From contig NZ_WWEM01000009.1 in NCBI RefSeq assembly GCF_019308285.1, forward strand, positions 62,001 to 126,000: a stretch of DNA of 64,000 bases, read 5' to 3'. Position 1 is the first letter of the stretch; the number at the start of each line of letters is the position of its first letter. The stretch is from Flavobacterium quisquiliarum (GTDB lineage Bacteria > Bacteroidota > Bacteroidia > Flavobacteriales > Flavobacteriaceae). Shown piece by piece: positions 40,102 through 48,723 of this stretch. The notes below the pieces were generated by a model. That model made no database searches. It worked only from the letters and a program-made list of their open reading frames with translations, and had not been told where the DNA came from. The position numbers and the translations under genes are program-made.

Positions 40102-41724
40102 ATGGCAACCTATAAAAAAATAACCAAAATTGTTATCCCAATTTTAATAGTGCTTTTCATTCTAGCAGCTTTTCTTTTCTGGCCAATTAATACTGATGGT
40201 ACTTTAGTCAAAGAAAATGAAAAACTGGCAGAAGGGAAAAAAGCTTTTTTAGCTTCCAAACCAAAATCTGATTCACTTTCAGAGAAAAAGACCAATATTA
40301 TCATTCTGCTTGCTGATGATTTGGGCAAATATGATATTTCACTCTATGGCGGAAAATCGACGCCTACTCCACAAATTGATTCTCTGGCCGCCTCGGGAGT
40401 TACTTTTACGGATGGTTACGCCTCTGCTGCAATCTGTTCTCCATCTCGCGCCGGATTAATCACGGGAAGATACCAGGAACGTTTTGGGCACGAATATCAG
40501 CCAGGAGATCGCTATCCCAAAAACAATCTGGAATATTATGCTTTTAAATATTTACTGAATACCAATGATTGGAGATTAAATGATAAAATCGAATATCCAA
40601 ACGAGGCTTCTATCAAAACACAAGGGCTTCCGAAATCTGAAATTACTTTTGCTGATTTAGCCAAAAGGCAAGGTTACGCTACAGGAATCATTGGTAAATG
40701 GCATTTAGGCCACAACAAAGGATTTTTTCCTCTAGACCGTGGCTTCGATTATCATTACGGATTTTATCAGGCGTTCTCCTTGTATGTTCCGGAAGATGAC
40801 AATCCGGATATTATCAATCATCATCATAAAGATTTTACCGATAAAATGATTTGGGGAAAAGGCCGTGTTGGAATCGGTCAAATTCGTCGTGATACTACTG
40901 TTATTGATGAAAAAGCGTATTTAACCGAAAAATTTGCCGAAGAAGCCGAAGCTTTCATCGATAAAAATAAAAACAAACCATTTTTGCTTTACATTCCATT
41001 CAACGCACCACATACGCCGTTTCAGGTTCGTAAAAAATATTACGATCGTTTTCCGAATGTAAAAGACGAAAATAAACGTGTTTATTTTGCCATGATCAGC
41101 GCTTTGGATGATGCGATTGGAAGAATTCGTGAAAAAGTAAAAAAAGAGGGCCTTGAAGACAATACCTTAATCATTTTTGCCAGTGATAATGGAGGTGCCG
41201 ATTATACTTTTGCTACAACAAATGCTCCGCTAAAAGGCGGTAAATTTTCGCATTTTGAAGGCGGAATAAATGTCCCTTTTGCACTTTCGTGGAAGGGAAA
41301 AATCAAACCTCATACGGTTTATAAACAGCCTGTAAGCACTTTAGATTTTTTTACCACCATTGCAGCAACGATTGGTTCAGATTTACCAAAAGACAGAGTT
41401 TACGATGGAGTTGATTTAGTCAAAACTGTCAATGAAAACAAGGTCGCGCACAAAGATTTATACTGGCGATCTGGTGATGCAAAAGCCATTAGAAGCGGTG
41501 ACTGGAAATTGGTCATTAGCGGCAAAACACATGAAAAATGGTTGTATAATCTAGCTTCGGATAAATTTGAAACAACAGACCTCTCACAAAAAAATCCTGA
41601 AAAGGTAAAAGAATTACAAACTGCGCTTCAAACCTGGGAAAAAGGATTGATCAAACCGCTTTGGCCAAACTTGACCTATTATGAATTCAATTTTGGAAAA
41701 CAGAAGTACTTTGTTGATTTGTAA
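40102..41724 (+). CDS. S1-family sulfatase 2, membrane-anchored
   Basis: A 540-residue sulfatase. The start at 40102 (MATYKKITKIVIPILIVLF) gives an N-terminal membrane helix, residues 9-28, without a clear cleavage site, so it is probably tethered to the inner membrane and faces the periplasm; a longer frame from 40042 would read sequence adjoining a repeat. NIIILLADDLG starts the metal site, and C112-S-P-S-R is the formylglycine motif (IC-S-P-S-R-A-G-L-I-T-G-R). GIIGKWHLG and FASDNGGADY complete the core. It differs in motif (S-P-S-R rather than A-P-T-R) from the other two, which suggests a different substrate or step. Confidence 0.92.
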   Translation: MATYKKITKIVIPILIVLFILAAFLFWPINTDGTLVKENEKLAEGKKAFLASKPKSDSLSEKKTNIIILLADDLGKYDISLYGGKSTPTPQIDSLAASGVTFTDGYASAAICSPSRAGLITGRYQERFGHEYQPGDRYPKNNLEYYAFKYLLNTNDWRLNDKIEYPNEASIKTQGLPKSEITFADLAKRQGYATGIIGKWHLGHNKGFFPLDRGFDYHYGFYQAFSLYVPEDDNPDIINHHHKDFTDKMIWGKGRVGIGQIRRDTTVIDEKAYLTEKFAEEAEAFIDKNKNKPFLLYIPFNAPHTPFQVRKKYYDRFPNVKDENKRVYFAMISALDDAIGRIREKVKKEGLEDNTLIIFASDNGGADYTFATTNAPLKGGKFSHFEGGINVPFALSWKGKIKPHTVYKQPVSTLDFFTTIAATIGSDLPKDRVYDGVDLVKTVNENKVAHKDLYWRSGDAKAIRSGDWKLVISGKTHEKWLYNLASDKFETTDLSQKNPEKVKELQTALQTWEKGLIKPLWPNLTYYEFNFGKQKYFVDL

Positions 41725-41747
41725 TCTCTTAATTCAAAAAATTATTT

Positions 41748-41832
41748 CCTGCAAGGTTTCCAAAACCTTGTAGGTTTACTTTATCTATTCAAATAATAAT
41801 TAATACCTACAAGGTTTTGGAAACCTTGCAGG
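41748..41832. repeat. Palindromic repeat, family C, copy 2
   Basis: cctgcaaggtttccaaaacc and ggttttggaaaccttgcagg form the arms, as at 37892-37974. It ends 15 bp before the YeiH-type gene, so it contributes to that gene's leader if transcription continues from sulfatase 2. Confidence 0.85.
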
Positions 41833-41847
41833 AAAGCAAAATAAAAA

Positions 41848-43107
41848 ATGTCAACCTCAACAAAATTTACCATTCACGAAGACTGGACTGTCGTTATTCT
41901 CGGTTTTCTTATTATTGGAATCTCTCTTTTTATTTTTCTGCCAGAAGTTCCTGTTTTCAAATGGGCAAGTGGAAACGATTTAATTTCCAATGTATTCGAA
42001 ATCAAAAACCTTCAACATATTGGTTTTCAATTTATTTATTTTCTTCTAATTGGAAGTGTCGGAACTTTTTTAGTTGGAAAATCAGTTAAAAATTTCATTC
42101 TAGGATTTCCAATAATTTATTTCTTAACTATAATCGCTTTAATTCTTGCTGGAAATACAGAAGTTAAAGCACTAAATCTAGAAGCTGTAATTTTTAGTTT
42201 AGTAATCGGATTATTAATTGGCAACTTTTTCAAACTTCCGGAGTGGTTTCGTTCTGCTCTATCAACTGAACTTTTTGTCAAAATCGGATTGGTTTTGCTG
42301 GGAACAAGCGTTATTTTTTCAGATATTCTAAAGGCAGGTTCATTGGGCTTAATTCAGGCATTGGTGGTTGTTTTATCTGTCTGGTATTTTGCCTTTTGGC
42401 TTTGCCGAAAACTAAAAGTAGACGACGAATTGACCATGATGATTTCGAGTGCGGTTTCCATCTGTGGAGTTTCGGCGGCAATTGCAACTTCTGGAGCGAT
42501 AAAAGGAGATTCTAAAAAATTATCTTATGTGATTTCGATGGTTTTGGTTACCGCCATTCCCATGATGATTTTTATGCCAATTATTGCGAGTCATTTTAAT
42601 TTTCCTGAAGAAGTTACAGGAGCGTGGCTTGGGGGTAGTATTGATACTTCAGGTGCTGTTGTGGCTTCTGGAACTTTGGTTGGCGAAACGGCTTTAAAAA
42701 TAAGCACGATTGTCAAATTTTCTCAAAATGTTTTATTGGGTTTAGCCGCTTTTGCCATTTCTATTTATTGGACTTATACGCATAATAAATCGGCTGAAGT
42801 TCAGGAATCGAAACCGACACTGAGCGTAATTTGGGAACGTTTTCCAAAGTTTGTTATCGGGTTTATTGGAGCTTCTATTATTTTCTCCTTTTTCATTGCA
42901 CCTGAAACTCGCGAAACCGTAAAAGAAATTTTAAAAAACCTGCAAGGACTTTGGTTCGCTTTGGCTTTTACCAGTATTGGTTTGGAAACTAATTTTAAAG
43001 ATTTGCTTCAAAACAATAGCAGAAAACCTTTAATAGCATTTTTGACGGCACAGTTGTTTAATGTCATTATTACATTGATTATCGCTTTTTTACTTTTTAA
43101 ACCTTAA
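41848..43107 (+). CDS. YeiH-family putative sulfate exporter
   Basis: A 419-residue inner-membrane protein with ten or eleven hydrophobic segments. The family markers are LVLLGTSVIFSDILK (GLVLLG type), ISSAVSICGVSAAIATSGAIK and GAWLGGSIDTSGAVVASG, typical of the YeiH/UPF0324 family. The family is annotated as putative sulfate exporter on limited evidence. Its place after two sulfatases fits removal of excess sulfate, or transport of a sulfur anion. It is the last gene of locus 1, and an intrinsic terminator is found downstream at 43397. Confidence 0.88.
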   Translation: MSTSTKFTIHEDWTVVILGFLIIGISLFIFLPEVPVFKWASGNDLISNVFEIKNLQHIGFQFIYFLLIGSVGTFLVGKSVKNFILGFPIIYFLTIIALILAGNTEVKALNLEAVIFSLVIGLLIGNFFKLPEWFRSALSTELFVKIGLVLLGTSVIFSDILKAGSLGLIQALVVVLSVWYFAFWLCRKLKVDDELTMMISSAVSICGVSAAIATSGAIKGDSKKLSYVISMVLVTAIPMMIFMPIIASHFNFPEEVTGAWLGGSIDTSGAVVASGTLVGETALKISTIVKFSQNVLLGLAAFAISIYWTYTHNKSAEVQESKPTLSVIWERFPKFVIGFIGASIIFSFFIAPETRETVKEILKNLQGLWFALAFTSIGLETNFKDLLQNNSRKPLIAFLTAQLFNVIITLIIAFLLFKP

Positions 43108-43192
43108 AAAACGATTTTTTCTTAACGACACCAACAGATTTTAAAAACCTGTCGGGTATGTCTTTTATGAAACAGATTATTTTTCAATTTTT

Positions 43193-43320
43193 CAATTGCC
43201 TCCAGCTTTAGCTGGAGGTTTATAATTTAATCTTTTTGGGGCTTTAGCCAAACTTAATTTTTGGCTAAAGCCTTTTTTCTACCATCAAACACAAACCTCC
43301 AGCTAAAGCTGGAGGCAATT
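43193..43320. repeat. Palindromic repeat, family B, copy 2
   Basis: caattgcctccagctttagc / gctaaagctggaggcaatt form the outer arms, with inner gggctttagccaaa / tttggctaaagcc. The layout is the same as at 9358-9484. Confidence 0.85.
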
Positions 43321-43396
43321 CATTAAATTTTTCAAACTCCCAAATACTTGAACCTCAGAAAGTAGAAAAAACTTAAAATCATATAATTAAAAGATA

Positions 43397-43452
43397 AAAA
43401 AGCAAGTAAAAACTGTCTAAAACAAAACAGCTTTTACTTGCTTTTATTTTTC
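43397..43452 (+). terminator. Intrinsic terminator of sulfatase locus 1
   Basis: aaaagcaagtaaaaactgt pairs with acagcttttacttgctttt with one mismatch, followed by attttt. It isolates locus 1 from the locus 2 promoter 100 bp downstream. Confidence 0.8.
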
Positions 43453-43556
43453 CACAAAAAATAAATAAACAGCTAAATATCAACTACTTAAATTCGTTAA
43501 AAATATATTTTAAATTCTTCTGACTACACTTTTTTCTAAAAAAATTAAATAATCTT

Positions 43557-43610
43557 TTGGTTTTCTTTACAATAAAATTAACTTTGTCTATAGGATTAGT
43601 AGAGTTTAAA
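43557..43610 (+). promoter_or_regulatory. Promoter and start-site block of sulfatase locus 2
   Basis: TTG at 43557-43559, a 19-bp spacer and TAACTTTG at 43579-43586. The 32 bp at 43579-43610 are identical to those of locus 1. The spacer between the boxes differs at several positions, so the identity downstream of -7 is under selection or recently copied. Confidence 0.8.
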
Positions 43611-43627
43611 CAATTAATAACTACATT

Positions 43628-43714
43628 TTGAAAACAACAGCTTATACATCGCAATACATTCTTCCTAAAAAAATCACTTATAACAACTTCCGTTATATGT
43701 GTATGTGCTGTTAA
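43628..43714 (+). CDS. Cys-rich 28-residue leader peptide of sulfatase locus 2
   Basis: A TTG-initiated frame of 28 codons plus TAA, exactly as long as its counterpart at 30714. It begins MKTT, has YILPKK at residues 10-15, TYN at 17-19, and ends Y-M-C-M-C-C. Codon differences at K15 (AAG/AAA) and C27 (TGT/TGC) are silent. aacagc...ATACA near the start can pair with TGTAT...gctgtt over the Cys codons, so the hairpin seen in locus 1 is kept although both strands changed. Same reservations as for the first copy: a 28-codon frame with a non-ATG start needs direct proof of translation. Confidence 0.62.
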   Translation: MKTTAYTSQYILPKKITYNNFRYMCMCC

Positions 43715-43865
43715 AATCCAATTTCATTTTTGTTTTCAATTCGAAAATAAAATCACAAACTAAATTTCATACTGACAAATCAGCCATTAATGCCTAACAA
43801 CATTAAGAGCATAACCATGTCAAAATCATATTAACTAAAAAAATAATAACTAAAACAAGACTACA

Positions 43866-43898
43866 ATGAAAATAATGCACTGCCCTACTCTTTCATAG
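43866..43898 (+). CDS. Ten-residue leader frame B, locus 2
   Basis: ATG-initiated frame encoding MKIMHCPTLS and TAG. Same length and same 59-base distance to mini-frame C as in locus 1. Only M-K-x-M and the start context are conserved, and just one Cys codon is present. Confidence 0.3.
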   Translation: MKIMHCPTLS

Positions 43899-43904
43899 TA
43901 AAAC

Positions 43905-43928
43905 CCATTTCTGCGGCAACGGAAATGG
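43905..43928 (+). promoter_or_regulatory. Conserved leader hairpin enclosing a start codon, locus 2
   Basis: CCATTTCTG (43905-43913), loop CGGCAA, CGGAAATGG (43920-43928). Nine pairs, one of them T-G (G-U in RNA) where locus 1 has T-A. The ATG of mini-frame C lies in the 3' arm. Confidence 0.6.
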
Positions 43929-43975
43929 CAAGACTCAAAGAACATTTATCACTAAAGAAAGCCTTCGAAAATTGA
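43925..43975 (+). CDS. Leader mini-frame C (MARLKEHLSL), locus 2
   Basis: Sixteen codons plus TGA, sharing MARLKEHLSL with locus 1 through synonymous codons. Its 3' end runs into a second small stem, gaaaattg/caattttt (about 43968-43989), 30 bp before susC. Confidence 0.4.
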   Translation: MARLKEHLSLKKAFEN

Positions 43976-44020
43976 CGAATCAATTTTTCGCATCGCTATA
44001 TTATTTAAACCCAAAAAGTA

Positions 44021-47000
44021 ATGAACAAGCAATTACACGCCCTTTTGTGGATTTTTGTGTTTTTAATTTCTATAGGAATTAAAGCGCAAAATACACAACC
44101 CTTAATTAATTCGACCTTAAATGGTACCGTAATCGATCAGGTAACCAATCAGCCAATTCCGGGAGTTACCGTTCAAATCAAAGGAACAACGCACGCAGCG
44201 GTAACCGATTTAGACGGAAAATTCTATTTTCAGACCGGACAAAAATTCCCTTACACTTTAGTAGTAAGTTATTTAGGTTATATCACTACAGAACATATCG
44301 CAACCAAAGATTTCGTTCAGATTTCTTTAAAAGAAGATGTTAAAGAATTAAATGAAATCGTAATCATTGGATACGGAAGCACTTCTAAAAAAGATTATAC
44401 CGGAGCTGCCGAAACTGTGGCTCAAATGTCTTTAAAGGCTACACAGAAAACATTAGAAAGTTCGCTTCAGGGTTCTGTTGCAGGTGTAAACGTTACACAG
44501 ACTTCGGGTGCACCGGGAGCAGGAATGAGTATCCGTATTCGCGGCGGAAGTTCTATTCAAGGAGGAAACGAACCGTTGTATGTAATCGACGGATTTCCTA
44601 TATATAATTCCGAAGTAACTTCAGGCGTTTTGAGCGGTACGCCGACCAATCCACTTTCAACAATAAATCCAGCCGATATTGAATCGATTACAGTTCTGAA
44701 AGATGCTTCATCAACCGCAATTTATGGTTCCAGAGGAGCCAATGGAGTAGTTATTATTACAACCAAAAAAGGTTCGAGTACGGTAACAACTGTCAATTAT
44801 GATTTTACAATCGGTCAGCAGGAAGTTCGTAAAAAGATTGATTTACTAGATGCACAAGGTTTTTCCAGATTGCGAAATGCGGCTTTATACGACTCAAATC
44901 CATCAGGCGGTACAAACCAATATCTGAGTGAGGCACAAATTGCTCAACTTGGAAAAGGAACGGACTGGCAAGATGCTGCTTTCCAAAAAGGATTGACACA
45001 GAATCATCAATTGAGTATTTCTGGCGGAAACAATCAAACCAAATTTGCCATTTCTGGAAACTATTACAATCAAGAAGGAATTATTAAAAACACCGGTTTT
45101 GAGCGTTTCAGTACTCGTGTCAACTTAACTTCAAAAATAAACAGTAAAGCAAGATTTGGTTTAAACTTAACTCTTGCTGAAACCAAAGCCAAAGTAGCTC
45201 CAAGCGGTTTGATTACAGCTTTAATAAGCATGCCTCCTACTGCAACTATTTATGAACCGGATGGAACTTATACTTTAAGAAATCCGTTTGAAAATATTTT
45301 TGCCAATCCGATAGCGACTTTAAACGAACGCAAAAATCAATCTATCACCGATCGTATTTTGGGAACTGTATATGGCGAATATGATCTTTTGAAGAATTTA
45401 GTTTTAAAAGTTTCTTTTGGAACTGATGTTATTTTCAACAAAGAAAAAAGTTATCTGCCTGCAAGCATTTATGAAGGTTCTATCACAAATGGAGAAGGAA
45501 AAATTGGTAATGCCGATTCTAAAAGCTGGTTAAACGAAAACACTTTAACCTATACTACAGTTTTTGGCGAAAAACACCATTTGAATGCTTTAGCCGGTTA
45601 TACACAGCAAAGATCTACCAGAGAATTTTCGACTGCAGGATCACAGCAGTATGTAAACGACATTACAGGTTATTATAGTTTGCAAAGCGGTAATATTGCT
45701 TTAATGCCTTCTTCTGGTGAAAGTACCTGGGCTTTGAATTCTTATTTATCAAGAATCAATTACAATTACGATTCAAAATATTTCCTAACAGGAAGTATCA
45801 GAGCTGACGGTTCTTCTCGTTTTGGAAAAGATAATAAATGGGGTTATTTTCCATCTGTAGCTGCTGCTTGGCAGATTAGCAACGAAAGTTTTTTTGATCC
45901 GCTGAAAAAAGTCGTTAACAGCCTAAAAATTAGAAGCAGCTGGGGAGCAACAGGAAATCAGGAAATTGGAGAATACCAGTCTCTATCTACTTTGACGAGT
46001 GTAAAATATCTTTTTGGAGATCAGATTTATACTGGTTTTACGCCTACGAGAATTGCCAACGACAATTTAGGTTGGGAATTAACAAATCAGTTTGATGCTG
46101 GGGTTGATGTTGGTTTTTTCGAGGATAAATTGAATTTAACAGTTGATATTTATCGTAAAACCACTAAAAACTTATTGTTAGATGTTCAGCTTCCTTATAC
46201 AACTGGATTTACTTCTTCTCTACAAAATTTTGGTTCTGTTCAGAATCAGGGAATCGAATTAGGTTTGAATGCTTCTCTTGGAAATACAGCTTTTTCTTGG
46301 ACATCCAACTTTAATATTGCCTTTAATAGAAACAAAATTATTGCTTTAGGAAATGGTGCTGAATTCTATACTTTCGGAAATTATATTTTAAAAGTGGGAC
46401 AATCACTAGGAACATTTTACGGTGCTGTTACTGACGGAATTTTACAAACGGATGAAGTTGCTACTAAAGGAGTTTTCACAGGAAATGCAACGCCAAAAGC
46501 GGGAGATCGTTTGTACAAAGACATCAACGGAGACGGCGCTTTTACAACAGCTGCAGACAGAACCAGTATTGGCGACGCACAACCAGATTTTGTTTTCGGA
46601 TTCTCGAATAATTTTACTTACAGAGGTTTTGAATTAGCTGTTTTAGTAAATGGTTCGGTTGGAAATAAAATTTTGAACGGAAACTTACAAGCTTTAGAAT
46701 TGTATAACGGACAGCAAAATGCCTCAACTTCTGCTTTAGACGCTTGGACACCAACAAATCCAAGTAATACGACTCCGAGAGCGAAACTAGATCCTGCACC
46801 GGTTTTCTCCAATCGATTTGTGGAAGATGGTTCTTTCGTTCGATTAAAAAACATCACTCTAAGCTACAATCTGCCTAAGAAATTATCCGAAAAACTGAGT
46901 TTAACTTCAGTTAAATTCCGTGTCATTGGAGAAAACTTACTGACTTGGACAAAATACACTGGTTTTGATCCAGAAGTAACAAACGGAACTACTATTTCTC

Positions 47001-47068
47001 CAGGAACAGATACTGGAATTTATCCAGCTTCTAAAACTATTTCAGGTGGACTAAGTGTAACATTCTAA
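44021..47068 (+). CDS. SusC-like TonB-dependent outer-membrane transporter 2
   Basis: A 1015-residue transporter. The signal peptide ends KAQ; then come the carboxypeptidase-D-regulatory-like domain (LNGTVIDQVTNQPIPGVTVQIKG), the plug (EIVIIGYGSTSKKDYTGAA; IRIRGGSSI; PADIESITVLKDASSTAIYG) and the barrel ending GGLSVTF. The N-terminal domain is nearly the same as in SusC 1, and the barrel has diverged, which suggests duplicated loci adapted to different but related ligands. SusD 2 follows 10 bp downstream. Controlled by the Cys-codon leader. Confidence 0.95.
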   Translation: MNKQLHALLWIFVFLISIGIKAQNTQPLINSTLNGTVIDQVTNQPIPGVTVQIKGTTHAAVTDLDGKFYFQTGQKFPYTLVVSYLGYITTEHIATKDFVQISLKEDVKELNEIVIIGYGSTSKKDYTGAAETVAQMSLKATQKTLESSLQGSVAGVNVTQTSGAPGAGMSIRIRGGSSIQGGNEPLYVIDGFPIYNSEVTSGVLSGTPTNPLSTINPADIESITVLKDASSTAIYGSRGANGVVIITTKKGSSTVTTVNYDFTIGQQEVRKKIDLLDAQGFSRLRNAALYDSNPSGGTNQYLSEAQIAQLGKGTDWQDAAFQKGLTQNHQLSISGGNNQTKFAISGNYYNQEGIIKNTGFERFSTRVNLTSKINSKARFGLNLTLAETKAKVAPSGLITALISMPPTATIYEPDGTYTLRNPFENIFANPIATLNERKNQSITDRILGTVYGEYDLLKNLVLKVSFGTDVIFNKEKSYLPASIYEGSITNGEGKIGNADSKSWLNENTLTYTTVFGEKHHLNALAGYTQQRSTREFSTAGSQQYVNDITGYYSLQSGNIALMPSSGESTWALNSYLSRINYNYDSKYFLTGSIRADGSSRFGKDNKWGYFPSVAAAWQISNESFFDPLKKVVNSLKIRSSWGATGNQEIGEYQSLSTLTSVKYLFGDQIYTGFTPTRIANDNLGWELTNQFDAGVDVGFFEDKLNLTVDIYRKTTKNLLLDVQLPYTTGFTSSLQNFGSVQNQGIELGLNASLGNTAFSWTSNFNIAFNRNKIIALGNGAEFYTFGNYILKVGQSLGTFYGAVTDGILQTDEVATKGVFTGNATPKAGDRLYKDINGDGAFTTAADRTSIGDAQPDFVFGFSNNFTYRGFELAVLVNGSVGNKILNGNLQALELYNGQQNASTSALDAWTPTNPSNTTPRAKLDPAPVFSNRFVEDGSFVRLKNITLSYNLPKKLSEKLSLTSVKFRVIGENLLTWTKYTGFDPEVTNGTTISPGTDTGIYPASKTISGGLSVTF

Positions 47069-47078
47069 AAGATTTATC

Positions 47079-48527
47079 ATGAAAAAACTAATCATATTCA
47101 GTTTTGCGTCACTCTTTTTAATCAGTGCCTGCAATCCTTTGGACGAAGATCCAAAAGCTTTCATTTCGTCTACCAACTTTTATAAAACAACCGAAGATGC
47201 CGATGCAGCAGTAATTGCGATCCATAATGCCATCAACAGTTCAACACATACATTATACAATCGTTTAATCCAAATTGCTACTGAAATGGCTACAGACGAT
47301 TACGAAGCCGGGCCAAGAGCCAGAAATGCTCATGTTAGAGCTTTATCAAACCTGACTCATGATGCTTCAAACGATCGTATGATCGAATTGTGGAGACAGA
47401 GTTATGACGGCATCAACAGAGCAAATGTGGCTATTGATAATATTGCTAAAAACCCAAATCTTAATTCTCAGAAAGACAAAGATTTGATTAATGAAGCGAA
47501 GTTTTTAAGAGCACTTTTATATTTCAATTTAGTGAGATGGTTTGGCGATGTTCCACTGGTTTTACACGAAACAACTGTTTTGACGTCAGAAGCTATTAAC
47601 GTTTCGAACACACCCGAAGCCGATGTTTATACCCAAATTGAAAATGATTTGATTGATGCAGAAGCTCTTCCAGTAGTTCAGGCAAATAAAGGAAGAGTTA
47701 CGGCAGGTGCTGCAAAAAGCATTTTGGCAAAAGTATATTTAACCGAAAAAAAATGGCAGAAAGCAGCTGAAAAAAGTAAAGAAATCATTGATAGCAAAGT
47801 ATATGATTTATTCGAAAATTATGCTGACGTCTTTAACGTAGCAAGCAAAAACGGAAAAGAACATATTTTCTCAGCACAGTTTAAAGGTTTAACGAACTGG
47901 AATGGAAACATGCTGGCTTCTACAGCTGCGCCGACTTCTGTTCCTGGAATTGCAGGAGATCAAGCTGATGCTTTGCATAAAGAAGGCGGTCTTTTTGAGG
48001 CTTTCGCTGAAGATGACAAAAGAAAGTACATCACCTTTGCAGTAGAATTTGTGAGTCCAACTGATGGGAAAACCTATAAAGTGACGCCTCATTTCAATAA
48101 ATATTATGATCCTTCGACACCAGCTTCTCCTGGACAGTCTTCTAAAAACACGCCAATTATAAGATTTGCTGAAGTTTTATTGATTTATGCTGAAGCTGTA
48201 AACGAACAAAATGGCGGGCCAACTACCGAAGCTTACGCAGCAGTGGATCGAGTGAGAACAAGAGCGGGGATTCCATTATTAGCGACAACTTCTCCTGGAT
48301 TGAGTCAAGACGCTTTTAGAGAAGCTGTTTTTGAAGAAAGAAGAAAAGAATTGGTTTACGAATATCAGCGCTGGTTTGATTTGGCAAGAAGAGGCCCGGA
48401 TTATTTTGTGGCAAAATTAAAAGCAGCAGGAAAAACAAACGCTCAGCCAAAGCACGTTCACTTCCCTATTCCGCAAAGAGAATTGGATTTAAATCCGAAT
48501 TTAAAACAGGTTCCAGCTTGGAGGTAA
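47079..48527 (+). CDS. SusD-like surface lipoprotein 2
   Basis: A 482-residue RagB/SusD lipoprotein with lipobox LISAC (C18). Hallmarks are IELWRQSYDGINRANVAIDNI, LINEAKFLRALLYFNLVRWFGDVPLV and, at the C terminus, RRKELVYEYQRWFDLARRG and VHFPIPQRELDLNP. It pairs with SusC 2. It differs from SusD 1 mostly in the substrate-facing middle region (residues 260-350), as expected for related transporters with different ligands. Confidence 0.95.
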   Translation: MKKLIIFSFASLFLISACNPLDEDPKAFISSTNFYKTTEDADAAVIAIHNAINSSTHTLYNRLIQIATEMATDDYEAGPRARNAHVRALSNLTHDASNDRMIELWRQSYDGINRANVAIDNIAKNPNLNSQKDKDLINEAKFLRALLYFNLVRWFGDVPLVLHETTVLTSEAINVSNTPEADVYTQIENDLIDAEALPVVQANKGRVTAGAAKSILAKVYLTEKKWQKAAEKSKEIIDSKVYDLFENYADVFNVASKNGKEHIFSAQFKGLTNWNGNMLASTAAPTSVPGIAGDQADALHKEGGLFEAFAEDDKRKYITFAVEFVSPTDGKTYKVTPHFNKYYDPSTPASPGQSSKNTPIIRFAEVLLIYAEAVNEQNGGPTTEAYAAVDRVRTRAGIPLLATTSPGLSQDAFREAVFEERRKELVYEYQRWFDLARRGPDYFVAKLKAAGKTNAQPKHVHFPIPQRELDLNPNLKQVPAWR

Positions 48528-48536
48528 TTTTTTTTG

Positions 48537-48675
48537 AAACACATAGAAACATAGGTTTTTCTGCTTGTGAAAAAGGATATAAAAGAGAAATATATTTCTC
48601 AACACATAGCTATGATTTTTATTACAAGTGAAACGTCTTACTAAGTCTATAAAATCTATGTCTCTATGTGTTTAA
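48537..48675. repeat. Palindromic spacer between susD and sulfatase, locus 2
   Basis: aaacacatagaaacatag at the left and ctatgtctctatgtgttta at the right are the outer arms. The nested agagaaatatatttctcaac and acacatag parallel the locus 1 spacer at 35770-35917; 'caagtgaaacg' also recurs. Its position after susD and before the sulfatase is the same in both loci. Confidence 0.75.
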
Positions 48676-48723
48676 AATATACTAGCGAGTAAAAAAAATA
48701 TACTAATAGTAAATTATAATAAA

